A stretch of 64,000 nt of DNA from Primorskyibacter flagellatus (GTDB taxonomy: Bacteria; Pseudomonadota; Alphaproteobacteria; Rhodobacterales; Rhodobacteraceae), in contig NZ_BMFJ01000001.1 in NCBI RefSeq assembly GCF_014638275.1, forward strand, positions 1,662,338 to 1,726,337, given 5' to 3'. This document shows, one piece after another, positions 1 to 8,283 of the stretch. The notes below the pieces were generated by a model. The model did no database searches and was not told the DNA's origin. It saw nothing but the letters and a program-made list of their open reading frames with translations. A program made the position numbers and the translations under genes. Each line of letters starts with the position of its first letter. Position 1 is the first letter of the stretch.

Positions 1-353
1 TCCGCCCCGGCGGCGCGGAAAAGGGCGCGCAGGGTCGGGTCGATGCGGGCGATCGGCCATTTGGCGACCAACGCGCGGTCGGTCATCTGGTCGATCTTCG
101 CCTGATAATTCACCGCGTCGGTCATGGTGTGGCGGAAATGGTCGGGGTCGCCCTCCTGCATCTCGTCGCCGTCGTAGACCGCGCCGAAGCGGTGATCCTC
201 GAACTCCGCGATGACACGCTCGACGGTCTGACCGGACTGCTCCATCTGGAACAGCGCCTGCACGGCGTAGAGCCGGGAGGCGCTTTTCATCTTGCGCCGC
301 TGGTTGCCCGACAGGGGCAGCGGGGCCTGGGGTTTCGGCAGGTCGTCGGTCAT
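1..353 (-). CDS. nusB: Transcription antitermination factor NusB (3' end cut by window edge)
   Basis: NusB binds boxA RNA with S10 (NusE) in ribosomal RNA antitermination. About 117 residues are visible, read on the minus strand from ATG at 353. They contain the family-typical stretch SASRLYAVQALFQMEQSG (about residues 24-41) and the helix IARIDPTLRALFRAA near the cut end. A normal NusB has about 150-165 residues, so roughly the last quarter lies beyond the window. It follows ribH by 29 bp on the same strand, the usual ribH-nusB arrangement in alphaproteobacteria. It is therefore probably translated from the riboflavin operon message. Confidence 0.93.
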   Translation of the reverse strand, partial: MTDDLPKPQAPLPLSGNQRRKMKSASRLYAVQALFQMEQSGQTVERVIAEFEDHRFGAVYDGDEMQEGDPDHFRHTMTDAVNYQAKIDQMTDRALVAKWPIARIDPTLRALFRAAGA

Positions 354-382
354 CGGGGCCTCGTATCGGGCAGGGTCGGCGC

Positions 383-907
383 TCAGGCCAGCTTGATTTC
401 CTCGGCCGCGGGCTTGAAGCCGACCGCGCCTTTCGGAGCGCCCCATTTGCGCGAAAGCGTCAGCAGATGCAAGGCCGCCGCCGCGGCACCGCCGCCCTTG
501 TTCTGATCCTTGGTATCGGCACGGACCTCGGCCTGCTTGCGGTTCTCGACCGTCAGGATGCCGTTGCCGATGCAGAGCCCCTGAAGGCCCAGCAGGGTGA
601 TCCCGCGCGAGCTGTCGTTGCAGACCGTGTCGTAATGCGTCGTCTCGCCCCGGATCACGCAGCCAAGCGCGACGAAGGCGTCGTAGTTCGACATGCGGGC
701 GGCCATGGCGATCGCGGTCGGGACCTCCAGCGCGCCGGGCACCTCGATCAGGTCGTGGGTCGCGCCCCAGGCCTCGATCTCGGCCGTTGCGCCGGCAATC
801 AGGTTGTCGGCTATGTCGCGGTAATAGGGCGCGACCACGATCAGCGCCTTCGCCGGCCGGTCAAAGCTGCCGCGCGGCATGGTGTAGTGCTGTTCGGCCT
901 TTGCCAT
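383..907 (-). CDS. ribH: 6,7-dimethyl-8-ribityllumazine synthase
   Basis: Condenses 5-amino-6-ribitylamino-uracil with 3,4-dihydroxy-2-butanone 4-phosphate to give lumazine, the penultimate step of riboflavin synthesis in the cytosol. The 174-residue product has the family core: a PGALEVPTAIAMAA segment (about residues 57-70), then VALGCVIRGETTHYD with the catalytic-region His, then a glycine-rich end. The ATG at 907 shares one base with the TGA of ribB, so the two are translationally coupled. The length and all core motifs are normal. The C-terminal tail after the KWGAPKGAVGFKPA segment is family-typical. Confidence 0.95.
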   Translation of the reverse strand: MAKAEQHYTMPRGSFDRPAKALIVVAPYYRDIADNLIAGATAEIEAWGATHDLIEVPGALEVPTAIAMAARMSNYDAFVALGCVIRGETTHYDTVCNDSSRGITLLGLQGLCIGNGILTVENRKQAEVRADTKDQNKGGGAAAAALHLLTLSRKWGAPKGAVGFKPAAEEIKLA

Positions 908-2040
908 CAGTTGGTCCCTCCGATCTTGCGGGTCGCCGTGATCTCCAGCCCGTAGGCGTCGAGCCCGATGATATGCGGCCGCGGGGAGTTGGTCAGAAGC
1001 ACCAGCTTGTGCAGTCCGAGGGAGGAGAGGATCTGTGCGCCAAGCCCGTATTGCCTGAGCGTCTGCGGAGAGACCTCGGCCCCCGTGGCGATCTTCATAT
1101 GGGTGTCGCGCAGCAGAACGACGACGCCCCTGCCCTCCTCCGCCACCGTCTTCATCGCGTTGCGGAACAGGTCGGCGCGGGCGGTACCGCCCGATCCCAC
1201 GACGTCCTTCATCGGGTCCATCGCGTGCATCCGCACCAGCACCGGATCGTCGCCCGCCACGTCGCCCTTGATGAGAACGATATGTTCCGCGCCCTGGGTT
1301 TCGTCGGTGTAGATCCGCATGGTCCAGTCGCCGCCGAATTCGGTCTTCACCGTCTCCTCGGACCGGACGCGGACAAGGTTGTCGTGGCGGCGGCGGTAGG
1401 AGATCAGGTCGGAGATCGTCCCGATCTTGAGGTTGTGCTTCTGGGCGAAGGCGATCAGTTCCGGCAGGCGCGACATGGTGCCGTCCTCGTTCATGATCTC
1501 GCAGATCACGCCGGAGGGGTTAAGCCCGGCAAGGCGGGAGACATCGACCGCGGCCTCTGTATGGCCCGCGCGGACCAGCACACCGCCGTCCTTGGCACGC
1601 AGGGGGAAGACGTGGCCCGGCGTGGCGATGTCCTGCGGGCCCTTTCCGGCATCGATGGCAACGGCGACGGTGCGGGCGCGGTCATGGGCGGAGATGCCGG
1701 TCGACACGCCCTCGCGCGCCTCGATCGAGACGGTGAAGGCGGTTTCGTGACGGGAGGAGTTCTGCGAGGCCATCAGCGGCAGGCCAAGCTGGTCGACCCG
1801 GGTGCCGGTCATCGACAGGCAGATCAGCCCGCGCCCATGGGTGGCCATGAAGTTGATCGCCTCGGGCGTGGCCATCTGGGCCGGGATGACCAGATCGCCC
1901 TCGTTCTCGCGGTCCTCATGATCGACGAGGATGAACATGCGGCCGTTGCGCGCGTCCTCGATGATTTCCTCGATGGAGCTGATGGCGTCGGACCATTCGG
2001 ATTCGACCGGTCCGGGCTTTTCGTAGGTGGTGGTATCCAT
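907..2040 (-). CDS. ribB: 3,4-dihydroxy-2-butanone 4-phosphate synthase with degenerate GTP cyclohydrolase II-like C-terminal domain
   Basis: Makes the four-carbon precursor of riboflavin from ribulose 5-phosphate. The 377-residue protein has an N-terminal RibB domain (about 20-215) with the acidic motif [12 protein letters not shown] and the later [13 protein letters not shown]. It has a C-terminal domain shaped like GTP cyclohydrolase II (RibA). The RibA zinc site, normally a cluster of three cysteines around an SxRCDC motif, is not present: the equivalent region reads [14 protein letters not shown]. The second domain is therefore probably not a cyclohydrolase (a RibBX-type protein). ATG at 2040 was chosen because a CAGGAG ribosome site precedes it. 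The frame stays open far upstream only through noncoding repeats. Confidence 0.93.
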   Translation of the reverse strand: MDTTTYEKPGPVESEWSDAISSIEEIIEDARNGRMFILVDHEDRENEGDLVIPAQMATPEAINFMATHGRGLICLSMTGTRVDQLGLPLMASQNSSRHETAFTVSIEAREGVSTGISAHDRARTVAVAIDAGKGPQDIATPGHVFPLRAKDGGVLVRAGHTEAAVDVSRLAGLNPSGVICEIMNEDGTMSRLPELIAFAQKHNLKIGTISDLISYRRRHDNLVRVRSEETVKTEFGGDWTMRIYTDETQGAEHIVLIKGDVAGDDPVLVRMHAMDPMKDVVGSGGTARADLFRNAMKTVAEEGRGVVVLLRDTHMKIATGAEVSPQTLRQYGLGAQILSSLGLHKLVLLTNSPRPHIIGLDAYGLEITATRKIGGTN

Positions 2041-2182
2041 GGCGCACTCCTGTCTCCCCCCGCCAGATAAGCAAAGCGAAGCGGAAAGGCCAGTGCGGTG
2101 CGGCGTCAGATGCGCAGGGCGGGTGTGCGGAGGTGCGGGGTGTTGGCGGTGACCGCTTCCCTCTCCAGGTCCCCCTCCCTCT

Positions 2183-2276
2183 CCCTCCCCCGGTTCGGGG
2201 GAGGGGAACGCATCTGGGGAGGGCGGTCGTTGTCCGACCCGCGCGACAGGTTCCCTCTCCCCGAAAGGGGGGAGGG
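2183..2276. repeat. Two adjacent G/C-rich hairpins upstream of ribB
   Basis: Two stem-loops lie in the spacer between the unknown gene at 2312 and ribB. The first has CCCTCCCCC (2183-2191) pairing with GGGGGAGGG (2197-2205) around a GGTTC loop. The second has CCCTCTCCCC (2253-2262) pairing with GGGGGGAGGG (2267-2276) around GAAA. They are pyrimidine/purine-rich intergenic elements of the kind dispersed in Rhodobacteraceae. They may attenuate or stabilise the riboflavin operon message. No FMN riboswitch core was recognisable here. Confidence 0.5.
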
Positions 2277-2311
2277 TTAGGGAGGGGGAGAGCCAGAGGG
2301 AAGCGGACGCC

Positions 2312-2869
2312 CTAACGCGCGAAATAGGTCTCGGCGGGGACAAACGCCCCGAGGCGTCCGGCGGCGACCCAGTCGGCCTCAAGCCCCATGCCGACGACAA
2401 CCAGCCCGCTGGCGGGGAGACGGCCCTGCACCTCGGTCAGCGCCTCGCGGATCTTCGGGTATGACGACAGGACATGCGGGGCGCGATGCGCGGTGTCGAG
2501 TTCGGGATTGGTCTGCTCAACAGTCTCGACAGGCAGCGGGGCGTGGACCAATGCGATGCGCCCGGCGTGGCGGATCGCGGCCACCTGCCCTGCCTTGTCC
2601 TCAGGCATACGGTGACGCCCGAAGGCAAGATCCAGCGCGTTGGAGGAAAAGAGGAATCCGCAGACGTCCCGCCCGGCCGAGGCATGGATCGCGGCGTAGT
2701 CCCGGTAGCTGAGGCCAAGTTCCTTCGCCCGCGCGATATGGCGGCGCACGGTCGCGGGATTGAGCCGGGCGGCGGCCATGTTCGCCTTTGCGCGGCGCCA
2801 CTGATGCACCCGAAAGGTGCGGCCGGCGTCCATGGCGGGGCCATTGTTGTGCCCGATCCCCTCGGTCAT
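2312..2869 (-). CDS. Conserved unknown protein of the riboflavin operon
   Basis: A 185-residue predicted soluble protein starting MTEGIGHNNGPAMDAG. It contains a basic, possibly helical segment (FRVHQWRRAKANMAAARL, about 18-35) and ends LGAFVPAETYFAR. No signal peptide, membrane segment or catalytic motif was recognised. The ATG at 2869 overlaps the ribE stop by four bases (ATGA), which makes translation coupling likely and fixes the start. It sits between ribE and ribB, so a role connected to flavin metabolism is possible, but this rests only on position. Confidence 0.8.
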   Translation of the reverse strand: MTEGIGHNNGPAMDAGRTFRVHQWRRAKANMAAARLNPATVRRHIARAKELGLSYRDYAAIHASAGRDVCGFLFSSNALDLAFGRHRMPEDKAGQVAAIRHAGRIALVHAPLPVETVEQTNPELDTAHRAPHVLSSYPKIREALTEVQGRLPASGLVVVGMGLEADWVAAGRLGAFVPAETYFAR

Positions 2870-3462
2870 GCCTGCCACTCCTGCAGACGCGCGACGTATC
2901 GTGCAAGCGTGTCGATTTCCAGGTTGATGCGGTCTCCGACCTTTGCCTGCCCCCAGGTGGTGACGGCCTTGGTATGCGGGATCATGTTGATGCCGAAGGT
3001 CGCGCCGTCGACCTCGTTCACGGTCAGCGAGGTCCCGTTGAGCGCGACAGACCCCTTGGGCGCGATGAACTTCGCCAGCGCCTCGGGCGCGCGGAAGGTG
3101 GCGCGGGTGCTGTCGCCCTCTTCTTCCAGCGCGATGAGTTCCGCCACGCCGTCGACGTGGCCCGACACGATATGCCCGCCCAGTTCGTCCCCGACCTTGA
3201 GGGCGCGTTCGAGGTTGATCCGCCGCCCCTCCGCCCAGGTGTTGTGGGAGATGTTTGTCTTGCTCACCGTCTCGGCGCTGATTTCCACGTCGAACCAGTC
3301 GGGGCCGGTTTCGACGACCGTCAGGCAGCAGCCGTCGCAGGCGATCGAGGCACCCATGTCGATGCCGTCGGTGTCGTAGGCGGTGGCGATGCGGGCGCGG
3401 AGGTCTCCGCGTTTCTCGACGGCGCGGACGGTGCCGATGTCTGTGATGATGCCGGTGAACAT
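2866..3462 (-). CDS. ribE: Riboflavin synthase alpha subunit
   Basis: Dismutates two lumazine molecules to riboflavin and the diamino-uracil precursor. The 198 residues form the two tandem lumazine-binding barrels typical of the family. The N-terminal half begins MFTGIITDIGTV and carries SIACDGCCLTVVE. The second half repeats the pattern with GSVALNGTSLTVNEV, and GGHIVSGHVDGVAEL lies between them. It is the first gene of the minus-strand operon ribE-unknown-ribB-ribH-nusB. The divergent capsule gene kpsS starts 168 bp away, so both promoters probably lie in 3463-3630. Confidence 0.95.
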   Translation of the reverse strand: MFTGIITDIGTVRAVEKRGDLRARIATAYDTDGIDMGASIACDGCCLTVVETGPDWFDVEISAETVSKTNISHNTWAEGRRINLERALKVGDELGGHIVSGHVDGVAELIALEEEGDSTRATFRAPEALAKFIAPKGSVALNGTSLTVNEVDGATFGINMIPHTKAVTTWGQAKVGDRINLEIDTLARYVARLQEWQA

Positions 3463-3630
3463 AGGTGCAGCTCCTTGACACACAGGGCTAACGGGGTGCG
3501 GGAGGGGATGCAATCCCCAGAGGTGGGTCCCCGCACCCATCCGGCGGAGATGACGCCTTAATTTCGCCGGGTTAACGGTATACCAGCCACCCCGGAGAGA
3601 CAGAGGCAGAGACCAGAGGCACCGAAAGAG

Positions 3631-4923
3631 ATGCCCGCAGATATCGCAGCAAACCGCGTCTTCCTGTTCCTGCAGGGACCGCACGGGCCGTTCTTTCACC
3701 GGCTCGGCAAGATGTTGCGCCTTGCGGGGGCCGAGGTCTGGCGCGTCGGCTTCAACGCCGGGGACCGCGCCTTCTGGTTTCACCCGAAAAGCTACCTGCC
3801 CTATCGCGGCACGCCCGCGGAATGGCCCGACCGCTTTGCCCGGCTGGTGTCGGAGAAGAAGGTCACCGACATCGTACTCTATGGCGACGTGCGGGCGATC
3901 CATGCCGAGGCGGTGGCGCGCGCGAAGGCCATGGGCCTGACCGTGCATGTGTTTGAGGAAGGCTACATCCGCCCCTACTGGGTCACCTATGAACGTGGCG
4001 GCGCGAACGGGCATTCGCGGCTGATGAAGATGTCGGTGGCCGAGATGCGCAAGACGCTGGAACAGTCGGACCTTGATACCGCCCTGCCCCCGGCGAAATG
4101 GGGCGACACGCGGCAGCATGTGTTCTACGGCGCGCTCTACCACTGGTTCGTGATGTTCCGGAACGGGGATTACCGAAATTTCGCGCCGCACCGGGCGCTG
4201 ACGGTCGCGAAGGAATTCCAGCTGTATCTCAAACGTCTGCTGCTGATGCCCGCGCACGGGGTCGAACGCTGGCTGGCGACGATGCGGATCCGGCATGGCG
4301 GGTTCCCCTATCATCTGGCGCTGCTGCAACTGGAACATGACGCGTCGTTCCAGGCGCACAGCCCGTTTACGACGATGACCGAATTCCTTGACGTGGTGAT
4401 CCGCGGCTTTGCCGAAGGCGCGCCGCGTCACCATCACCTTGTCTTCAAGGCGCACCCGCTGGAGGACGGCCGTGTACCCGTCCGCCGCGAAATCCGGCGC
4501 CTTGCGCGGGAAGCCGGGGTGGCGAAGCGGGTGCATTTCGTGCGCGGCGGCAAGCTGGCGCAGCTTCTCGCCGACACCCGCACCGCCGTCACCGTCAACT
4601 CCACCGCCGCGCAGCAGGCGCTGTTCCGGGGCATTCCGCTCAAGACCTTCGGGTCGGCGGTCTATGCCAAGCCGGAGTTCGTTTCGACCCAGGCCCTGCC
4701 CGAATTCTTCGCCGCCCCGGCGCGGCCCGACCGCAAGGCCTATCAGGATTACCGGCGTTTCCTGCTGGAGACCTCGCAGATTGCGGGCGGCTTCTATTCC
4801 TCGCGGGGGCGGCGGCAGCTGCTGCGGACGGTGGTCGACATGATGCTCGCCCCCGAAGACCCCTATGACGCGCTGAAGTCCGGCACCGCGACACCACGGC
4901 AACAGTTGCGGGTGGTTCACTAG
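3631..4923 (+). CDS. kpsS: Capsular polysaccharide export/Kdo-linker transferase KpsS
   Basis: KpsS proteins add beta-Kdo to a lyso-phosphatidylglycerol anchor on which group 2-type capsules are built. The 430-residue product starts with the family signature VFLFLQGPHGPFFHRLG (about 11-27) followed by VWRVGFNAGD. Later it has HHHLVFKAHPLEDG and TVNSTAAQQALFRGIPLKTFG, both typical of the KpsS/KpsC glycosyltransferase fold. No membrane segments are seen. A purine-rich GAAAGAG lies just before the ATG. It is the first of three plus-strand capsule genes. Confidence 0.87.
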   Translation: MPADIAANRVFLFLQGPHGPFFHRLGKMLRLAGAEVWRVGFNAGDRAFWFHPKSYLPYRGTPAEWPDRFARLVSEKKVTDIVLYGDVRAIHAEAVARAKAMGLTVHVFEEGYIRPYWVTYERGGANGHSRLMKMSVAEMRKTLEQSDLDTALPPAKWGDTRQHVFYGALYHWFVMFRNGDYRNFAPHRALTVAKEFQLYLKRLLLMPAHGVERWLATMRIRHGGFPYHLALLQLEHDASFQAHSPFTTMTEFLDVVIRGFAEGAPRHHHLVFKAHPLEDGRVPVRREIRRLAREAGVAKRVHFVRGGKLAQLLADTRTAVTVNSTAAQQALFRGIPLKTFGSAVYAKPEFVSTQALPEFFAAPARPDRKAYQDYRRFLLETSQIAGGFYSSRGRRQLLRTVVDMMLAPEDPYDALKSGTATPRQQLRVVH

Positions 4924-5017
4924 GCACGCGCGCAAAGCAGGACTAGCGTTATCCACAGGATTCCGCTAGTTTAACGAAAAAGACCGAGGCAGAAAAACAG
5001 GTCGAGGAGACCGAGCA

Positions 5018-6154
5018 GTGAATTCCCCCATGTCCAGATGGGCAAGGCCCGTTGCGATTCTGGCGGCCGTTTCGATGGTTTCCGCCTGTAATGTGTTGCC
5101 CCGTGTCGGCCCGAACAAGCGCGAGATATTCGCAGGCTCCGTCCAGCAGCAGGGCGATGCTTTCGTCGTATCGGTCAACGACCGGGTGACGCGGGCGACG
5201 GCGGTTGCCCCCGCGCTCGGATTTTCCTCGGGCTTCATCAATGCCTCCGAACTCGGGTCGGACACGATCCGGCCCGGCGACACGCTTGGCCTGACGATCT
5301 GGGAAAACGTCGACGACGGGCTGCTGGCCGCCGAAGGGGCCAACGCCACCCTGCTGGAAGAAGTGCAGGTGGACGGCGCGGGCTTTATCTTCGTGCCCTA
5401 CGCGGGCCGCATCCGCGCCGCTGGCAACAACCCGGAGGCGATCCGCCGCATCATCACCGCCAAGCTGGAAGAGCAGACGCCGGACCCGCAGGTGCAGGTG
5501 CGCCGCCTCGCAGGTGACGGTTCGACTGTGTCGCTGGTCGGGGCCATTGGGGCGCAGGGGGTCTTTGCCATCGAACGCCCGACCCGGACGCTGGCCGCGA
5601 TGATCGCACGGGCCGGCGGGGTCACGATCAATCCGGAAATCGCCCGCGTCTCGGTCATCCGGGGCGGGCAGACCGGCACGATCTGGTTCCAGGACCTTTT
5701 CAAGAACCCGCAGCTCGACATCGCGCTGCGTGGCGGGGACAAGGTGCTGGTCGAAGAGGACACGCGCAAGTTCACCGCGCTTGGCGCGACGGGTTCGCAG
5801 TCGCTGGTGCCGTTCGAAACGCAAACATTGTCGGGGCTTGAGGCGATCGCGCAGGTCGGCGGCCTGCTGTCCAACGCCGCCGATCCCACGGGCGTCTTCG
5901 TGCTGCGGAATGAACCGGCGGAGATCGCCAATCAGGTGCTGGGCCGGGGCGATCTGATCGGCGCGCAGCGCATGGTCTACGTGCTGGACCTGACGCAGCC
6001 GAACGGGATGTTCCATGCCCGCGACTTCGCGATCCGCGACGGCGACACACTCTACGTCACCGAAGCGCCGTTCACCCAGTGGGACAAGGCGATTTCGGCA
6101 CTGACCGGCACGCTGTCCTCGGTCAACACGGTGTCCACCGCCGCAGGGGGCTGA
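5018..6154 (+). CDS. Polysaccharide export outer-membrane lipoprotein (Wza/KpsD type)
   Basis: Likely forms the periplasmic/outer-membrane channel for the capsule. The 378 residues begin with a signal peptide and lipobox (AILAAVSMVSAC, lipidated Cys at about 24). A poly_export region follows with DTIRPGDTLGLTIWENVD (about 86-103) and FIFVPYAGRIRAAGNN. Then come SLBB-type segments (GAIGAQGVFAIERPTRTL). The family places it between KpsS and KpsC; kpsC starts 5 bp after its stop, so these two are translated together. Whether it behaves more like KpsD or Wza cannot be settled by eye. Confidence 0.9.
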   Translation: MNSPMSRWARPVAILAAVSMVSACNVLPRVGPNKREIFAGSVQQQGDAFVVSVNDRVTRATAVAPALGFSSGFINASELGSDTIRPGDTLGLTIWENVDDGLLAAEGANATLLEEVQVDGAGFIFVPYAGRIRAAGNNPEAIRRIITAKLEEQTPDPQVQVRRLAGDGSTVSLVGAIGAQGVFAIERPTRTLAAMIARAGGVTINPEIARVSVIRGGQTGTIWFQDLFKNPQLDIALRGGDKVLVEEDTRKFTALGATGSQSLVPFETQTLSGLEAIAQVGGLLSNAADPTGVFVLRNEPAEIANQVLGRGDLIGAQRMVYVLDLTQPNGMFHARDFAIRDGDTLYVTEAPFTQWDKAISALTGTLSSVNTVSTAAGG

Positions 6155-6158
6155 CGCC

Positions 6159-8177
6159 GTGGCCTTCGGGTCCGATCCTGACGACGCCGCCGGAGACCAC
6201 CTCCGGCGGCTTCGCTATTTCAACGCGGGGTTCCTGAAACAGGGCCGCGTGCGGCGCATCCTGTCGCTGGCCGGGTACGATCTGCGGCTTGGCCGGGTGC
6301 GTGACGGGGACGGCGTGGCGGTCTGGGGCCGATCCCCCTATGCCGGTCGGGGCGAGGCGGTGGCGGAGGCGACCGGCGCGCCGCTGGTCCGGGTCGAGGA
6401 CGCTTTCCTGCGGTCAATCCATCCGGGGCGTGAGGGGGAGCCGCCGCTTGGCCTGGTGGCCGACACGCGGGGGATCTATTTCGACGCTGCGACGCCCTCG
6501 GACCTCGAAGTGCTGCTGAAAGAGCATCCGCTGGACGACACCGCCCTGCTGGATCGCGCCCGCGGCGGTATCGCGCGGCTGAAGGAAGGGCGGCTGTCCA
6601 AGTACAACTGTCACGACACGAACGCAGAGGCCCCTGCCCCCGGCTACGTGCTGGTGATCGACCAGACGCGGGGCGATGCCTCTGTCACCCACGGGGGCGC
6701 GGATGCGAATTCGTTCCGGGAAATGCTCTACTGGGCGCAGGAAGATCACCCCGCCGCCCGCATCGTCATCAAGACCCATCCCGAAAGCGGAGCCGGGCAT
6801 CGTCCGGGCTATTTCGGCGCAGAGGACGAGACGGACAAGGTCACGCTCGTTTCCGGCCCCGTCGATCCCTGGACCCTGCTGGAGGGGGCGGCCGCTGTCT
6901 ATTGCGTGACCTCCCAGATGGGCTTCGAGGCGATCCTTGCGGGACACCGTCCGGTGGTCTTCGGCCAGCCCTTCTATGCCGGCTGGGGCCTGACCGACGA
7001 CCGCCACCCGATCCGGTTTCCGATGGCGCGGCGCGGGCGAAGCCTGACGCGGGTACAGATGTTCGCCTGCGCGATGCTGCTTTATCCCCACTGGTATCAC
7101 CCCTGCGAGGATCGGCTGTGTTCCTTCGAGGAGGCATTGGACTGGCTGGAGGCCCGTGTCAGGGCATGGCGAGAGGACCAATCCGGCTGGCAGGCCGGGG
7201 GGATGCGCCTGTGGAAGCGTGGCGTGATGCAGCAATTCTTTGGCGCGGAACGGCGGGTGGTGTTTTCCGACGATCCACCGCAGGACGGGCGGCGGGTGAT
7301 GGTCTGGGCAGGCAAGGCCGCCCCTGAGGCCGACGTGATGCGGGTTGAGGACGGATTCCTGCGCTCGCGCGGCCTTGGGGCGGCGCTGGTGCCGCCGCTG
7401 TCGCTGGCCTGTGACGACCTCGGCATCTATTACGATCCGACGCGGGAGAGCCGGCTGGAGCGGATGATCGCCGCCCGCGCCACCCTGCGCCCCGACCAGC
7501 AGTTGCGGGCTGAGGCTCTGGTGGCCGACCTGATCCGGCTTGGCCTGACCAAATATACTCTGGGCGGCGCTTTGCCCGCCCTGCCCGAAGGGCGGCGGAT
7601 CCTCGTGCCCGGACAGGTGGAGGACGATGCCTCCATCCGGCTCGGCGCGGGGGATGTGGCAACCAACCTCGTCCTGCTTCGGGTGGTGCGGGAGGCCAAT
7701 CCCGGCGCGGTGATCCTCTACAAGCCGCATCCGGATGTGGAGGCAGGGCTGCGCGACGGCGCGGTCGCGCGGGCGGAGGACTGGGCGGACATGGTGCTGC
7801 CGGGCGCGGATACGGCGGCGCTGCTGGATCAGGTGGAGGAGGTCTGGACGATGACCTCCCTCATGGGGTTCGAAGCCTTGTTGCGCGGGCTCAAGGTGAC
7901 CGTCACGGGCACGCCCTTCTATGCGGGATGGGGCCTGACGACGGACCTTGGCCGGGTCCCGGTCCGGCGGCAGGCGCGCCCGACGATGCCGGGGCTCGCC
8001 CATGCGGCGCTGATCGACTACCCACGGTATTTCGATCCTGTTACGCGGCAGGCCTGTTCGGTCGAGACGGCGGTAAGGCGGCTCGCCGCGGCGGAGGTTT
8101 CGCGCGGGGGGCCGGGGCTTCGACTGCTGGCGAAGGCACAGGGGCTGGCGGCGGGGATGAGCTGGGTCTGGCGGTAG
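6159..8177 (+). CDS. kpsC: Capsular polysaccharide Kdo transferase KpsC (duplicated domain)
   Basis: KpsC adds the first Kdo residues of the poly-Kdo capsule linker together with KpsS. The 672-residue protein has two copies of the same domain. In the first half, LVIDQTRGDASV, VIKTHPESGAG and FGQPFYAGWGLTDDR appear. In the second half, LVPGQVEDDAS, LYKPHPDVEAGL and TGTPFYAGWGLTTD repeat the pattern, as in known two-domain KpsC proteins. The start is GTG at 6159, five bases after the export-protein stop; the next in-frame alternatives would remove conserved sequence. It converges on ribD. Confidence 0.91.
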   Translation: MAFGSDPDDAAGDHLRRLRYFNAGFLKQGRVRRILSLAGYDLRLGRVRDGDGVAVWGRSPYAGRGEAVAEATGAPLVRVEDAFLRSIHPGREGEPPLGLVADTRGIYFDAATPSDLEVLLKEHPLDDTALLDRARGGIARLKEGRLSKYNCHDTNAEAPAPGYVLVIDQTRGDASVTHGGADANSFREMLYWAQEDHPAARIVIKTHPESGAGHRPGYFGAEDETDKVTLVSGPVDPWTLLEGAAAVYCVTSQMGFEAILAGHRPVVFGQPFYAGWGLTDDRHPIRFPMARRGRSLTRVQMFACAMLLYPHWYHPCEDRLCSFEEALDWLEARVRAWREDQSGWQAGGMRLWKRGVMQQFFGAERRVVFSDDPPQDGRRVMVWAGKAAPEADVMRVEDGFLRSRGLGAALVPPLSLACDDLGIYYDPTRESRLERMIAARATLRPDQQLRAEALVADLIRLGLTKYTLGGALPALPEGRRILVPGQVEDDASIRLGAGDVATNLVLLRVVREANPGAVILYKPHPDVEAGLRDGAVARAEDWADMVLPGADTAALLDQVEEVWTMTSLMGFEALLRGLKVTVTGTPFYAGWGLTTDLGRVPVRRQARPTMPGLAHAALIDYPRYFDPVTRQACSVETAVRRLAAAEVSRGGPGLRLLAKAQGLAAGMSWVWR

Positions 8178-8254
8178 CTCGATCCGGCGTCCCGCCATCC
8201 GTAATCTTCGGTTGGATTGCCGGCATGGGGACAAACTGATCGGGCGGCCCCCCT

Positions 8255-8281
8255 CCCCCTTGAAGGCGAATACCAAGGGGG
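8255..8281. terminator. Hairpin between convergent kpsC and ribD
   Basis: CCCCCTT (8255-8261) can pair with AAGGGGG (8275-8281) around a 13-base loop. It lies in the 106-bp spacer between the ends of two convergent genes and could end transcription from both sides, although there is no clear T-tract. Confidence 0.45.
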
Positions 8282-8283
8282 GG

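Noticed and set aside
2041..3630. FMN riboswitch upstream of ribB or ribE
   Set aside because: I looked on the minus strand for the conserved FMN-element core and found only simple G/C-rich hairpins.
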